64,000 nt of DNA from Pomphorhynchus laevis (Eukaryota > Acanthocephala > Palaeacanthocephala > Echinorhynchida > Pomphorhynchidae). The DNA lies in the NCBI GenBank assembly GCA_012934845.2, contig WNNJ02000811.1, forward strand, positions 27,019 through 91,018, given 5' to 3'. Positions within the stretch are counted from its first letter, which is position 1, and the number at the start of each line of letters is the position of its first letter. Positions 24,162-34,383 of the stretch are shown piece by piece. The translations under genes and the position numbers were made by a program. The notes under the pieces are model-generated. The model had not been told where the DNA came from and did not search any database. It worked only from the letters and a program-made list of their open reading frames with translations.

Positions 24162-24233
24162 GTGCCCGCCCAGGCTCGAACTGGGGACCTTGTGCGTGTT
24201 AGGCACACGTGATAACCACTACACCACGGGCAC
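24162..24233 (-). tRNA. trnV-AAC: tRNA-Val (anticodon AAC)
   Basis: 72 nt with a full cloverleaf on the minus strand. The acceptor stem is GTGCCCG with CGGGCAC. The D arm includes GTGTAGTGGTTATCAC (A box TGGTGTAGTGG). The anticodon stem TGTGC/GCACA holds the loop CTAACAC, so the anticodon is AAC. The T arm CCCAG-TTCGAGC-CTGGG gives a good B box. A TTTT run follows within 5 nt (AAGTTTTCC), as expected for RNA polymerase III termination. There is no encoded CCA and no intron. It lies just past a LINE fragment on the same strand. All stems pair, so it looks functional. Confidence 0.93.
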
Positions 24234-25440
24234 GGGACTATAACATATGCATCTCCACCAGATAGAAGTTTAAGGGTAGAAGCACCTCCCAAATTCCACT
24301 GAAGGATATTCAGTGAAAAGGCTCACGAGTACTCTGCATTGTGGACGATTAGTTGGATAGGAGATTGCCAACCTAGACGGAACTAAGTGCAGGAGCGCTG
24401 CCCCCACCACTAGCTCTATCCAGAGTCGGTACTTGCCCCTGACAATTGTAATTTTCCGAATTACAATCATTGCACAGTTTTAAATAGCTTCAAATCAAGC
24501 TTACGGTTTTATAAAAGTCATTGCAGGTTTCTAAAAGAGCATCCACGCATTTTAAATATGCACAACTTCAAAACAAGTGGAAATATATTAAAAACTTTTG
24601 ATGACCTTAGAAACTCGCATAGATCTAAAACGCGTTCATAGAAAATGCTAATGACTTTGAAAATTATATATTTTTCTCAAGCCAATCCTCATCAGTGGCA
24701 TCATCATAACACATCCAAAATTTCTAAATTAGGGGAATTCATCATATTTTCAAATACTACATTAACTCAACATCCTCGCAACATATATATGCATAGTATG
24801 TTAACATTATTCGATTTAAGTACATAACCGTGCCGAAAACAGAAGTCCACTTAGCCATCAGAGGTCGACCATTGAGAGTAATTAATTGAAAGAGTACTAT
24901 ACCAAAAAACTTAAACATAACATATTGAAGTGCCAAGTAAGCAGTGACAATACGGCAACCCCCAATGAACCTAATTTAAGGTTTATTGAAACTAAATGTA
25001 TGATACTTAAATTTCCTACCGGTTTTGATTATAAACTACTTTTAAACAATTCGTGATCAAGCATATATATGGAAGAATATTAAACTTTGTCAAGATGAGT
25101 ATTTTTTGCTAATTTCCAAGAACAGAATCTTTAATAATAAGCTCATAGACGATATTTAAACTCGGCACTACAATTCAATTTAAAATTATTACAATTATAA
25201 ATTGAATTATTGTATCAATACAATTCTAAAGAAATTTTTGCTATTTTCCAAAAACGAAATCTTTTATAATAAGCCCTAAGATGATATTTAACCCCGGCAT
25301 CACACTAAGAAACTAAGAGAATTTGAAGCGTGCATATAGACACAGATGCTGATATTGAAGACGATCGTATAGTATTCAGTTTTTATACATTCAAACATTA
25401 TTATACATTGAACAACATACGAGCATTAGCTCAAATAGCT
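24234..25440. other. Mostly empty; one imperfect duplication
   Basis: 24240-24470 is GC-richer, with an unrecognised minus-strand frame of 66 codons. Two copies of a segment containing TTTTTGCTA, TTTCCAA and AATAAGC, spaced about 130 bp apart, lie at 25105-25172 and 25235-25306. No gene can be supported. Confidence 0.5.
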
Positions 25441-26015
25441 GGCTCACAATAAGTTCGTAAATAAATTAATTAGTTATTAAAATAAGGAAATGCAACACGA
25501 AACATTGCTTGATCCATTCGTAGTCTTCTTTTAAAAGTATTAAGTGAATTGCATCCAACGGTGTCTGCATCAAGGTTGTTTCAAAGCTCAAAAATTCTTC
25601 TATCAAATTGCATCGCGCCCAATTTCTGTACTCTGTTTCTTCGAATAGTTAAAGAATGACCACGAAGAACATTTGAACCACGTAGTTGAACCCTACTCCG
25701 AAGAGGGTGATGAGGACGTTGGAATAAATGTCAAACAAGGCACATATCCATGTACCGACGGGTCCATGTGACGGTCTCAAGTCCTAATGATCTCAGTCTG
25801 TCTTAATAAGGCAGCGACATCACCGTTGGTGCTAGCTTTGTTGCCCTGCGAAGTACCCTATCTGATTTCTTATGTTCATGCACAGAAAGTGGGTATACAA
25901 CCGGAGCTGCATATAAAAGTCTACTCAATACATGTGCTAAAATCAGAGGCCGAAGAGCAATCGGATTAACGCGAACAAAAGCGCGTCGAATCATACCTAT
26001 CATTTTATTGGAGTT
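25441..26015 (-). mobile_element. LINE family 2, copy K: 3' part
   Basis: The C-terminus of a reverse transcriptase on the minus strand: SNKMIGMIRRAFVRVNP, LYAAPVVYPLSV and LRRATKLAPTVMSLPY, ending LNTFKRRLRMDQAMF and a stop at 25470. One or more in-frame stops break it. It is the direct continuation of the frame that ends at 30705, the two halves having been parted by insertion of LINE B. At the join, the codons for A-N-S of the left half and N-S-N-K-M of the right half share AACTCCA. Confidence 0.85.
26009..26015. repeat. Target-site duplication of LINE B, left
   Basis: TGGAGTT, repeated at 30698-30704. Both copies lie at the edges of family-2 coding sequence, and a single copy restores that element's normal reading. 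Confidence 0.75.
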
Positions 26016-26043
26016 AATAATACAATAATACAAATTTATTTAA

Positions 26044-26082
26044 TGTGGCAAATGCGTACAAGCTGTACGCTTACAAGTCCAC
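26044..26082 (-). promoter_or_regulatory. 3' hairpin of LINE copy B
   Basis: Inner stem GCGTACA (26054-26060)/TGTACGC (26064-26070) with loop AGC. Outer stem GTGG (26045-26048)/CCAC (26079-26082). The same structure stands at the ends of copies C, F and G. It is the likely recognition site for target-primed reverse transcription. Confidence 0.75.
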
Positions 26083-26099
26083 AAACAAAAATGAGAAAG

Positions 26100-29009
26100 T
26101 CAGCCAGTTAAATTGTTAAAATGGGATCGGATTTGTCGTTTGAAGCACTGCATGGAAGTTGATTGGCGTATATGAATGGGCAGATGATTCCACGATAGAG
26201 GAGCAGCCACCAGGAAGGAGCGGAGTCCAAAGGAGGTAGAGTAGTTTGGGACATGTAAAAGAAGGGAATTACAGGAACGCAAGGAACAGTAAACAGGACG
26301 GGAATTATCAAGAAAAGGAAGGTTGAGAAATGAAGGGATATGAAAAGTTACAAGGCGGAAAGCAACGATAAGAAGACGAATTTGAACACGACAATAAATT
26401 GTAGGCAAATCGAGAGAAGCAAGATAGTAGGATGTGTGATCAAAACGACGAAGACGGAGGAGAATTCGGACAGCTGCGTTGACGATGCGTTGTAGGGGAA
26501 GAAGAGTGGATTTAGGTGAGTTGGAAAATAGACTAAGACAATAATCGAGTCTAGAAAAAAGGAGAGATGATATGAGAGTCATACAAGAAGGGAAATCGAT
26601 CAATCTACGAACTTGACGGAGGTTGCGGAGTATCAAGGTAGATGAGCGTACTTTATCTCTAACGAAAGGTTTAAGTGAAAGTCGGTTGTCAAAATGGAAG
26701 CCTAGGAAAACGAGATTATCAACGATAGGAAGAATTGTAGAATTTAATGATACGGAGGGAGGTTCGAAGCCGAGGCGTCGAGGTAGGATCCACATAATTT
26801 TGGATTTATCAGGATTCAGAGAAAGGCGAAGGGAAGAAAGATGATTGGAAATTGAGACAAGACAGTCGGAAGCAGAAACACTAAGATCGTGAATACGATA
26901 AACAGGTGCATGAGCATAGATGATAATGTCATCAGCATATTGCATAACATGGAAGTTAAATTTATGAGAAATCGAAGACAAATCACCAAGAAGAAGAGAG
27001 AAAAGTATAGGGCCTAATACGGAGCCTTGCGGAACACCGGACGGAATGGACGAAGGATGGGAGAGAGAAGAGTTAGGATATACGCGAAATGTACGGTTTG
27101 ATAGATATGAAGAAAACCATGATACAGTGGGTAAAGAGAAGCCATAATCATGACGAAGGCGATGGAGAAGAATCGAGTGATCGACGATGTCAAAAGCAGA
27201 CGATAGATCAAGAGAAACTATGACACTACATAATTTATGATCGCGCGATATGAGTAAGTCGTTATAAACTTTAAGACATGCAATTTCGGTAGAGTAATTA
27301 GAGCGAAAAGCGGCTTGGAAGGGAGGAAATAAGTTAGAGGAAAAGAGATATATATTAACTTGCTTAAGAACGAGACGCTCAAGGAGTTTAGAGAGAGTTG
27401 GGAGAAGTGAAATAGGACGGTACGAAGATGGTAGTGAAGAGTCGAGAGATTGCTTTTTGATGAGAGGACGAACAGTGGCGCATTTCCAGATGGAAGGAAA
27501 TGTACGGCTACGGATGGACGAGTTGAACAATGTGGTTAGGAAGGGTAAGATAGAGGAGCAGATATTTTTAAGCAAGTGAGTGGGAATTGGGTCAGAAGGA
27601 GAGGTTTTATTAGGTAATGACATCAGAACCGAAGAAACTTCATCAGACGAAACGGGAAGAAGGTGGAATAGTTCTGGGAGGGAAGTATTTAAAGATAAGA
27701 GTGGGTACAAGGGGGCTATGGGTAGTAGGGAAAGTAAATTAGATAGCTTAGTTTGTAGATAAGAAGAAAATTCATCAGGATTTATATTACAAGGGGTAGA
27801 TGATCGTGAAAGAAATAAGTTTAAGATTTTCCAATGAGATTTCGAGTTGGAAGATGACTCGAGTTGATTTCGCCAAAAGAGAGTACGTTTAGTACGTATA
27901 AGAATGAGATGTGAACGGCGTTGAGAAAAGTAGGAATCACGAAGATTTGGAGGAAGTGAGTTGGGTGAACGTTTAAGAAAGCGTTTATACATACGAAAAG
28001 AGTGACGGAGTCGACGCTTAGAAAGACTACAGTCTGAATCGAACCAGGGAGCATGGCGCAAGCGCTGGGAACGTCGAAGTCGACTAGGTAGAAGGTTATT
28101 GAGGATCGACGTAAGTTCAGAATCAAACAGAATGCAGAGATCATCGGGAGAGAGATAGTTAAGAAGAAGCGAAAATAGTGAAGAATTGAGTAAGGCTGTG
28201 CAGAGAATAGGGATATCGAGAAGCTTCCAGGGTCGACTTGGTGTAGATAATGGTAAAGGCGGAGAAGGAGGATGGGGACGAGTAAGAGTAAGAGTGACAA
28301 GGAAATGATCGGACAAACCAGGATCAGTAATTGACAAGGAGGTATAGTCATTGAAGCAGTTAGGAACAGCAATGATGTCGAGAGCACCGCCGAGAATATG
28401 AGTTGGGCTTGTTGAAAGTAATTTATAGTTAAAATCAGAAAAAAGATTAGTTAAAGTGATAGAGTCAGAGTCAGACGGGCGATCAAGACGAATGTTAAAG
28501 TCACCGAGAACAAAAGAAGGAGTATAAGACAATGAACAGTGAGACATTAGATCTGCAAGGTCGTTAAAGAAGATACGTGATGGGGCAACTGAACCTGGAC
28601 GGTATACAATCACAAGTTCCAGAGGGAAAGGCGTTGATAATCTGCATATGAGTAATTCGAACGAGGTGTAACGGATGTTAACGTTGATTTTACGTAAAGA
28701 CATTGGGTGACGAGCAATGGCAACAATACCGCCATGGTTAGACGCAGTAGATGTATGAGATGTAATTTGACGAGCTGATTCAACTAGAGAACAACCAGAG
28801 CGACATAGACGACGAATAGCAAGATCGTCGGAGTCAGTGTGCCAGGATTCGGTAATGCAGAGAATATCGATAGATAATTGATCGAAGATATCGAGAAGCA
28901 TATCAGCTTTATGAAGAATGGAGCGAGTATTGAATAGACTAAGACGAAAAGTATGCTTAGGAGCGAGATCGACTAGCGAAGAAGACAAGGGGGAGAGATG
29001 GGACGCCAT
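26100..29009 (-). CDS. LINE ORF2: endonuclease-reverse transcriptase, intact frame
   Basis: 969 codons without a break. The N-terminal third is an APE-type endonuclease that nicks the target: LFNTRSILHKADMLLDIF (about 25-42), CITESWH, GGIVAIARH, VIVYRPGS, GDFNIRLD (near 168) and SDHF (near 237). The centre and C-terminus are the reverse transcriptase: PLIKK, SYRPISLLPTLSKLLERL (about 525), SLDLSSAFDIVDH (about 597, catalytic Asp), SGVPQGSVLGPILFSLLLGDL (about 655) and MQYADDIIIYAH (about 690, catalytic Asp pair). The conserved tail has LQRIVNAAVRILLRLRRFDH. The start ATG (MASHLSP) lies about 100 nt after the present ORF1 stop. In relatives ORF1 seems to run further, so the two frames probably overlapped. 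All catalytic residues I can check are present. Confidence 0.93.
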   Translation of the reverse strand: MASHLSPLSSSLVDLAPKHTFRLSLFNTRSILHKADMLLDIFDQLSIDILCITESWHTDSDDLAIRRLCRSGCSLVESARQITSHTSTASNHGGIVAIARHPMSLRKINVNIRYTSFELLICRLSTPFPLELVIVYRPGSVAPSRIFFNDLADLMSHCSLSYTPSFVLGDFNIRLDRPSDSDSITLTNLFSDFNYKLLSTSPTHILGGALDIIAVPNCFNDYTSLSITDPGLSDHFLVTLTLTRPHPPSPPLPLSTPSRPWKLLDIPILCTALLNSSLFSLLLNYLSPDDLCILFDSELTSILNNLLPSRLRRSQRLRHAPWFDSDCSLSKRRLRHSFRMYKRFLKRSPNSLPPNLRDSYFSQRRSHLILIRTKRTLFWRNQLESSSNSKSHWKILNLFLSRSSTPCNINPDEFSSYLQTKLSNLLSLLPIAPLYPLLSLNTSLPELFHLLPVSSDEVSSVLMSLPNKTSPSDPIPTHLLKNICSSILPFLTTLFNSSIRSRTFPSIWKCATVRPLIKKQSLDSSLPSSYRPISLLPTLSKLLERLVLKQVNIYLFSSNLFPPFQAAFRSNYSTEIACLKVYNDLLISRDHKLCSVIVSLDLSSAFDIVDHSILLHRLRHDYGFSLPTVSWFSSYLSNRTFRVYPNSSLSHPSSIPSGVPQGSVLGPILFSLLLGDLSSISHKFNFHVMQYADDIIIYAHAPVYRIHDLSVSASDCLVSISNHLSSLRLSLNPDKSKIMWILPRRLGFEPPSVSLNSTILPIVDNLVFLGFHFDNRLSLKPFVRDKVRSSTLILRNLRQVRRLIDFPSCMTLISSLLFSRLDYCLSLFSNSPKSTLLPLQRIVNAAVRILLRLRRFDHTSYYLASLDLPTIYCRVQIRLLIVAFRLVTFHIPSFLNLPFLDNSRPVYCSLRSCNSLLLHVPNYSTSFGLRSFLVAAPLSWNHLPIHIRQSTSMQCFKRQIRSHFNNLTG

Positions 29010-29112
29010 CGAATTTTTGGCCTTGTGTGAAGAACGTGAAAATTTCCGTTGATTTTACGTATAGATAAGGATGACTCGCCGTTTGTTTCACGTCGATGTT
29101 TTTCAATGCGAG

Positions 29113-30295
29113 CTAAATTGAGCTGGGCAATATCAGAAGGGAGCGGTCAGGAAAGATACGGCAAGTAGATGAAGTGGTAAGAAGTTTAAAACGTTGGGAG
29201 AGTACCGAAGAGGCATGTGAACTATGTCGGAAAACGATTTTTAAGAGTGGAGGACTGAGATGATTTGATTTAGTGGGTTTGTTTAAACGAATAAAGGATA
29301 CAGGAGCGATATTATTGAAGAGTGATGGGTTATCATCAGGAAGAATGGTTGCTAGGATAGACCTGAAAGCAGATACATCATCATCGAGGCGAGATTGTGG
29401 AGAAGCAGATTCGGAAAGCTTTAAGTTTGATATGATTATACAGCGATCGCGCGAAGGAAAACGATTTCGTGGAAGTGGTGGACGGACAGAGCTGGTTGGA
29501 GTCGAGGTAGATGAGCAGATAGAAGTGGAAATGACAGGGGTGCTTGATAAAGAATTAATATTGGTTGGAGCAAGTGTGACAGGAGCGGGGTGTTGAATCG
29601 GTTGATCAGAGATGTGACTGGATATGATTTTAAATGAAGGATGTAACTTATTGGGAAGTGTTACGTGGGAGGTAGAGTAAGGAGAATTAAAATAGGTTGG
29701 GGCATGAGTGACAGGAATGGAGTGTTGAATTAGTTGATCGGAAATGTTACTGGAAATGATTTTGATGGAAGGGTGTAAATTATTGAGAGGTGATACAGGG
29801 GGTCGAGTAAGGAGTTCGTGAGGAGAATAAAGAAGTTTGAGATTTATTTAGATTGGGGGAGGAATAGGAAAGAGGAGGTACGAGATGAAAAGCTTTGCCG
29901 TTAGCATTGTTAGAATGAGAAAGATTAATGGAAGTTTGGTACGTAGTTGAACGAGGAGTGTGTGAGAGAGTAGGTTCAATAATGGGATTATATGATGCGA
30001 AGTCAGTTGTTGATGCGAGGGAAACATCTAAAACAGCATTGGTCTGAGTGGTAGTGTGTGATACAGGAGTAGATGAGCAGGATAACTGTAGTAGTCGTAC
30101 TGATGTACAAAAACCGCAAGTGAAATGTTTACGTTTATACACCGAGTGGTCGGATATTTTAACACGAACAAGTGTCCATACATCGCAATCTTTGGAATCG
30201 CATCCAACTTCAAAGCTGGTATAACCATCATTGCATTCAGATGTGGAAGATTGTTGATCAGGAACAGGGATCTGAGATCGCGCTTTTTTAGGCAT
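29113..30295 (-). pseudogene. LINE ORF1 of copy B, broken
   Basis: Starts at ATG 30295 (MPKKARSQIPVP). Residues about 25-60 carry a Cys/Trp/His/Cys finger, SFEVGCDSKDCDVWTLVRV ending in KHFTCGFC, which looks like a variant PHD finger. PHD-type fingers are known in ORF1 of CR1-like elements. A Ser/Thr/Pro-rich middle follows. The C-terminal part has an RRM-like start, DRCIIISNLKLSE (about 29475), then SRLDDDVSAFRSILATIL. The first frame ends at 29780 and the RRM part is in another frame. A lost C in a CCC(C) run near 29135 (DRSLL where copies A and H read DRSPS) makes it stop at 29113. ORF1 normally coats the RNA, so this copy would depend on ORF1 protein from elsewhere. Confidence 0.75.
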
Positions 30296-30340
30296 GACCT
30301 TTTATCGATAGATTGAGCTCAATCCGCGAGCGTAGCGAGC

Positions 30341-30658
30341 GGAACTGACAGGAATAATCTGGAACTGACAGGAATAATCTGGAACTGACAGGAATAATCT
30401 GGAACTGACAGGAATAATCTGGAACTGACAGGAATAATCTGGAACTGACAGGAATAATCTGGAACTGACAGGAATAATCTGGAACTGACAGGAATAATCT
30501 GGAACTGACAGGAATAATCTGGAACTGACAGGAATAATCTGGAACTGACAGGAATAATCTGGAACTGACAGGAATAATCTGGAACTGACAGGAATAATCT
30601 GGAACTGACAGGAATAATCTGGAACTGACAGGAATAATCTGGAACTGACAGGAATAAT
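30341..30658 (-). repeat. 16 perfect copies of a 20-bp repeat in the 5' leader of LINE B
   Basis: Unit on the plus strand GGAACTGACAGGAATAATCT, 15.9 copies with no visible difference between units. It lies inside the LINE by its target duplication, 46 bp upstream of the ORF1 ATG. The repeated Ser-Val-Pro-Asp-Tyr frames on the minus strand are only readings of this array. Tandem monomers at LINE 5' ends can act as internal promoters (as in mouse L1), but here that is only an analogy. Confidence 0.95.
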
Positions 30659-30697
30659 TGTATGTTTATAAGAAACCAAAATTTTTTTAAGGTATTG

Positions 30698-30704
30698 TGG
30701 AGTT
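30698..30704. repeat. Target-site duplication of LINE B, right
   Basis: TGGAGTT, matching 26009-26015. On the minus strand it is the AACTCCA of the interrupted A-N-S codons. Confidence 0.75.
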
Positions 30705-31990
30705 GGCACAAGTTTGATCAGTGTGCTTTTTAGTTGATAAATTAGAGGTAACCCATACTCCTAAATCTTTGTAATTATCGACACTTTCCACAATACAGCC
30801 CTTATATGTGTAACAAGCTGATGTTAGTTGCTTGCGAGCATTACTAATAATACGCATGTGTTTGCATTTCGAAACATTTATCACAAGCTTGTTAGACGCC
30901 GCCCACAACTCCACATTATCTATGTCAGTTTGCAAATTATCAACATCCTCACATGAATGAATGGGCCGCCATATTTTTAAGTCATCTGCATACAAACATG
31001 ATCGAGAGCGAATGCACCCAGGCAAATCGTTAACATAAATGCTGAATAAAAGCGGACCCAAAACTGAACCTTGAGGCACTCCAATATGACATTCTCTAGA
31101 CAGACAATGACCAATCGACAAGTACTCGAAAGCAACGATCACGAAGAAATTCTCTAATCCAATCAACCATTATGTTTGGGAGTCCAGTATTGACAAGTTT
31201 CTGAAGAAGTAGACCATGATCTACTATATCAAAAGCTTTTGAAAAGTCAAAGAATATAATGTCTGTATCGGTATAGTGTGCCTTATTCGCTGTCCAATCA
31301 AGATGAGCATCAAGTAAATTTGAAGCAGTTGAATAACCCTCCCGAAATCCGTGCTGATTAGGGACTAAAATTTTTCCTACACGAAAAAACTCAAACATGT
31401 AGCGATGTACAAACCTCTCCAATACTCTACATCAAATGCAGGTAATGCTCACCGGCCTATAATTCTCGACAGAAGAGCGATCTCCATTCGTGAAGTAGGG
31501 AAGAACAATTGACTGCTTCCACACATTAGGAAGAGATCTTTCTAAGATTGACTTGCGAAAAATTGCACAGAGATGAACACAAATTGAGCCTGCTAATCTG
31601 CGCAGATAAATAGAAGGTAGTAAGTCACAACCTCTGGAATTATTTGCTTTTAGACGGCGTAATTCGGAATAGACTTTAGCTGGCGTTATCAAATTGTCAA
31701 GGTCCAACTCAAGACACGTGTCAGAGTAAGTGTTCAGCACACTAGATTCCACACAAAAAGTTTCATGTTCATTTGCGGGCTCTACTGAAGTGCAATAGTG
31801 TACCGCAAACTCTTCAGCTAGGTCATTCGCATAAATGTCATAGAAGTAGTGACAAATTGAAGAATCAACAGCTTTCTTACTTGATAGGTACTGAAAAATG
31901 ACCTTTAAATCGTATTTACACTTGTTAGCTAATGCATTCTCAAATGCACACCGCTTCTTTGTCTTCAATGAATTGAATAAATTTCTTGTC
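30698..31990 (-). mobile_element. LINE family 2, copy K: reverse transcriptase part
   Basis: Read on the minus strand: a pre-RT region (31968-31432) with LRRLKANNSRGCDLLPSIYL, LPNVWKQSIVLPYF and NYRPVSITC. Then come NQHGFREGYSTASNLLDAH and IIFFDFSKAFDIVDHGLL (motif A, about 31225), GVPQGSVLGPLLFSIYVNDL (motif B, about 31050), SCLYADDLKIW (motif C, about 30990) and LGVWVTSN. Small shifts separate three frames. The endonuclease half and ORF1 are missing upstream of about 31990, so it is 5'-truncated. The frame breaks off at 30705 where LINE B entered and resumes at 26015. Same family as the element at 36.75-39.77 kb. Confidence 0.88.
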
Positions 31991-33716
31991 TGTTTAAAAG
32001 CATCTCAATAAAATCAGAAACTAATTGGACACTATACATCAATACAAATCAAATTTCATGTCTTTATGGTACGATCCTTAATAAATTTTGCTTAATGATC
32101 GCAACTTTCCAGTTTTTGGAAAATTCACCGCCTACATTCAATTGCAAGTAAATCCTATTCACGCAATTCACTGCCAATCTTGCAGCTCCTTACCTAAAGT
32201 TCACTATCAGTTAACAGTTTGATAATTAGGAAATTATGCATTAGCAACTATGCGTATTTAAGATAATGACCAGTTGAAATATACTGTGAATGCCGCAAAC
32301 AGCAAACAATTTAGGAAAACGGCGTATTTTCATAAGTAACTGTGTGTATTTCAAAAAGTCCAATTGCAGAAAATATACATTGGAACTGTACGCAACACCA
32401 AAAAAGTCCAGAGTACATGTAACCAAGGTGGGTGGCAAAATGTGTAACACTTAAAAATAAGTATATCGTGACTACCGCCAAAATTATGCAGCCTAGATTT
32501 ATGAACGAGTTGGTATACAAGTGAGGGAGTTTAAGATACTCGTCCAATTCAATATCACAGTGATTTTGTTGGATGCAGTCAATTCGCAAAGCGGAACTTA
32601 TAAAGATAGATACTGAAAAGAACAAGGATAAACATGAGATACCAAACTATTTTCGGGAGTTATTACCAGACTATTTCTGGGAGTTATTTTTGGGAAATAT
32701 GAAGATCTTAATCATGTAGTTCATGATCATGTTGATCTCATTCTTGAAAAAGGGACGATAAAAGCATGCCGCAAATTTTTTGATCTAAATTAAGCAGAAT
32801 TATTATTCCTTTTGACGAATTAACTATCCCACTGATTGGGTTAATACGGAAGTATGATGCTAATGCAAGTTTCGTTTTAAAGTGCGAAAGCTTCCTGTGA
32901 TATTGCACAAATAGAGAGGCATTTATATGCATTCCAAGAGTTACGTGACCGGTATTTTTTCTCCAGTGGTTCAAAAGCTCTTGGTTTATTTTGAAGATAC
33001 CTGGATAGTACATTCAAATAGAAGTTAGTGTCGTCAACCATCCAATTTATGCAGGAAAATTAGAACATATGGTAATGTTAAATTAGAACATATGGTAATG
33101 AAAATTAGAACATATGTGACTGGTAATTCGCCTAAACAGACGAACTGCACTTGAGCATTTGAAGAACAGATTACACGAACATTTGGAAATTTATCAACTC
33201 GCTAAGAATATTAAATCAAGTTAGATTTGATCACTACTTCGCTAGTCAGAGATTTCCAAAGTAAAATAAAATATCGAGATTGCGTCCGACGAGTTCAAAG
33301 AATTGTCAAAACGAAAATATTATTAATTATTTATGTGGAGTAGCTCATCCCATTTCATATATACCATTTCTGCTTATACGTATAAGCTGAATTGATATTG
33401 CAACTAGATAATCCATTTAACCAATGAAACGATAACCAGAAAATATCCATTTTGTTTCTTTTAAAAAAGAAATGATGGAATTTAAAAAGGATGGAATTAA
33501 AGAAACAGCAATTTATTCGAGAAAAAGCTTCATTTCTAAATTTAACCATTTTATCAAATAAATTTTCGTTTTTTAGTTCCATTCAATAACAAGTCATTTG
33601 AAAATAAATAATCAAATCATATTATTGACTTTATTAAATAATAAATAAAATTTACAAATTGGAATTACAATTTTGAATCAATATTCGATAAATATTTATG
33701 TACTTATTAATGCGAT
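31991..33716. other. No gene seen; small 20-bp triplication
   Basis: Several minus-strand frames of 70-104 codons lack family features and have no splice context I trust. Three copies of AATTAGAACATATGGTAATG-like sequence stand at about 33056-33117. Probably decayed intergenic DNA. Confidence 0.5.
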
Positions 33717-33721
33717 ATTTT

Positions 33722-34108
33722 ATTAATAATGCAAATTTATTTAAAGTAGCAAATGCGTACAAGCTGCACGCTTACAAGTCCACTAACAAAAAATGAAAAA
33801 GTCAAGCAGATAAATTGTTTAAATGAGATCGGATTTGTCGTTTGAAGCACGGGAGGGAAGTTGATTGGCGTATATGAATGGGCAGATGATTCCACGATAG
33901 AGGAGCAGCCACCAGGAAGTTTGTAGATAAGAAGAAAATTCATCAGGATTTATATTACAAGGGGTAGATGATCGTGAAAGAATAGAGTTTAAGATTTTCA
34001 AGTGAGATTTAGAGTTGGAAGATGACTCGAGTTGATTTCGCCAAAAGCGATTACGTTTATTACGTATAAGAATGAGATGTGAACGGCTTAGAGAAAAGTA
34101 GGTCCGAG
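33722..34108 (-). mobile_element. LINE family 1, copy F: internally deleted
   Basis: The 3' end matches copy B from its 3' UTR up to about 26206 (CCACCAGGAAG). It then jumps straight to sequence equal to about 27750 of copy B (TTTGTAGATAAGAAG) and runs to the equivalent of about 27925. About 1.54 kb, including all RT catalytic motifs, is missing at the join near 33920. The 3' hairpin (33755-33771) is intact. The tail is AATAAATTTGCATTATTAAT on the minus strand. Confidence 0.88.
33750..33790 (-). promoter_or_regulatory. 3' hairpin of LINE copy F
   Basis: GCGTACA (33755-33761)/TGCACGC (33765-33771). As RNA from the minus strand this gives a G-U wobble at the pair that is A-U in copy B and G-C in copy C. 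Confidence 0.65.
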
Positions 34109-34383
34109 TAATTAGTTATGGCGGAGAATTATTATAGGGGAGGCTGTATATATTAGTGCGCCACTATATGCGCTGTTTCCATTATTCGAGATATATTATT
34201 CCCATTATTATATCATCATTATTATATTATTTCCATTATTCGAGACTTATGTTCTAAGAGCTGTTGTCTATTAAAAGGATCCTTCAGGCTAGCAATGAAG
34301 GCTTCTCTGATTGCTTCATCATCATGTACTTTTGTTGATACCTCTTTAAAATCGCAGTATTTTGGTAGTTAATTGAGTTGACG
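34109..34383. other. Spacer between LINE copies F and G
   Basis: Unrelated to the LINE. Contains two copies of TTATTATATTATTTCCATTATTCGAGA-type sequence (34185-34250). No gene seen. Confidence 0.5.

Larger units (their letters stand above)
26016..30697 (-). mobile_element. LINE family 1, copy B: nearly complete 4.68-kb element
   Basis: A CR1/Jockey-like element with both ends defined by a 7-bp target duplication (TGGAGTT). In element order it has a 5' leader with 16 perfect 20-bp repeats (30658-30341), ORF1 (30295 to 29113, broken), ORF2 (29009-26100, open throughout), and a short 3' UTR with a hairpin (26044-26082). The tail ends in two copies of GTATTATT rather than poly(A). At least eight other pieces of the same family lie in this window, all more decayed. 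This copy is the youngest and the best reference for the family. It sits inside the family-2 element, which is therefore older. Confidence 0.93.

Noticed and set aside
26623-26844. Plus-strand frames rich in Arg and Glu opposite LINE B
   Set aside because: They are complements of the intact ORF2. The same shadow appears at 35030-35251 opposite copy G.
30341-30658. CRISPR array
   Set aside because: The units touch each other with no spacers, and the context is a LINE in an animal-type genome.
30302-30711. Open frames of about 130 codons reading repeated Ser-Val-Pro-Asp-Tyr-Ser
   Set aside because: They are only translations of the 20-bp array, open in more than one frame because the unit lacks stops.
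32241-33582. Minus-strand frames of 69-104 codons
   Set aside because: They overlap one another in different frames and show no protein family or codon preference.
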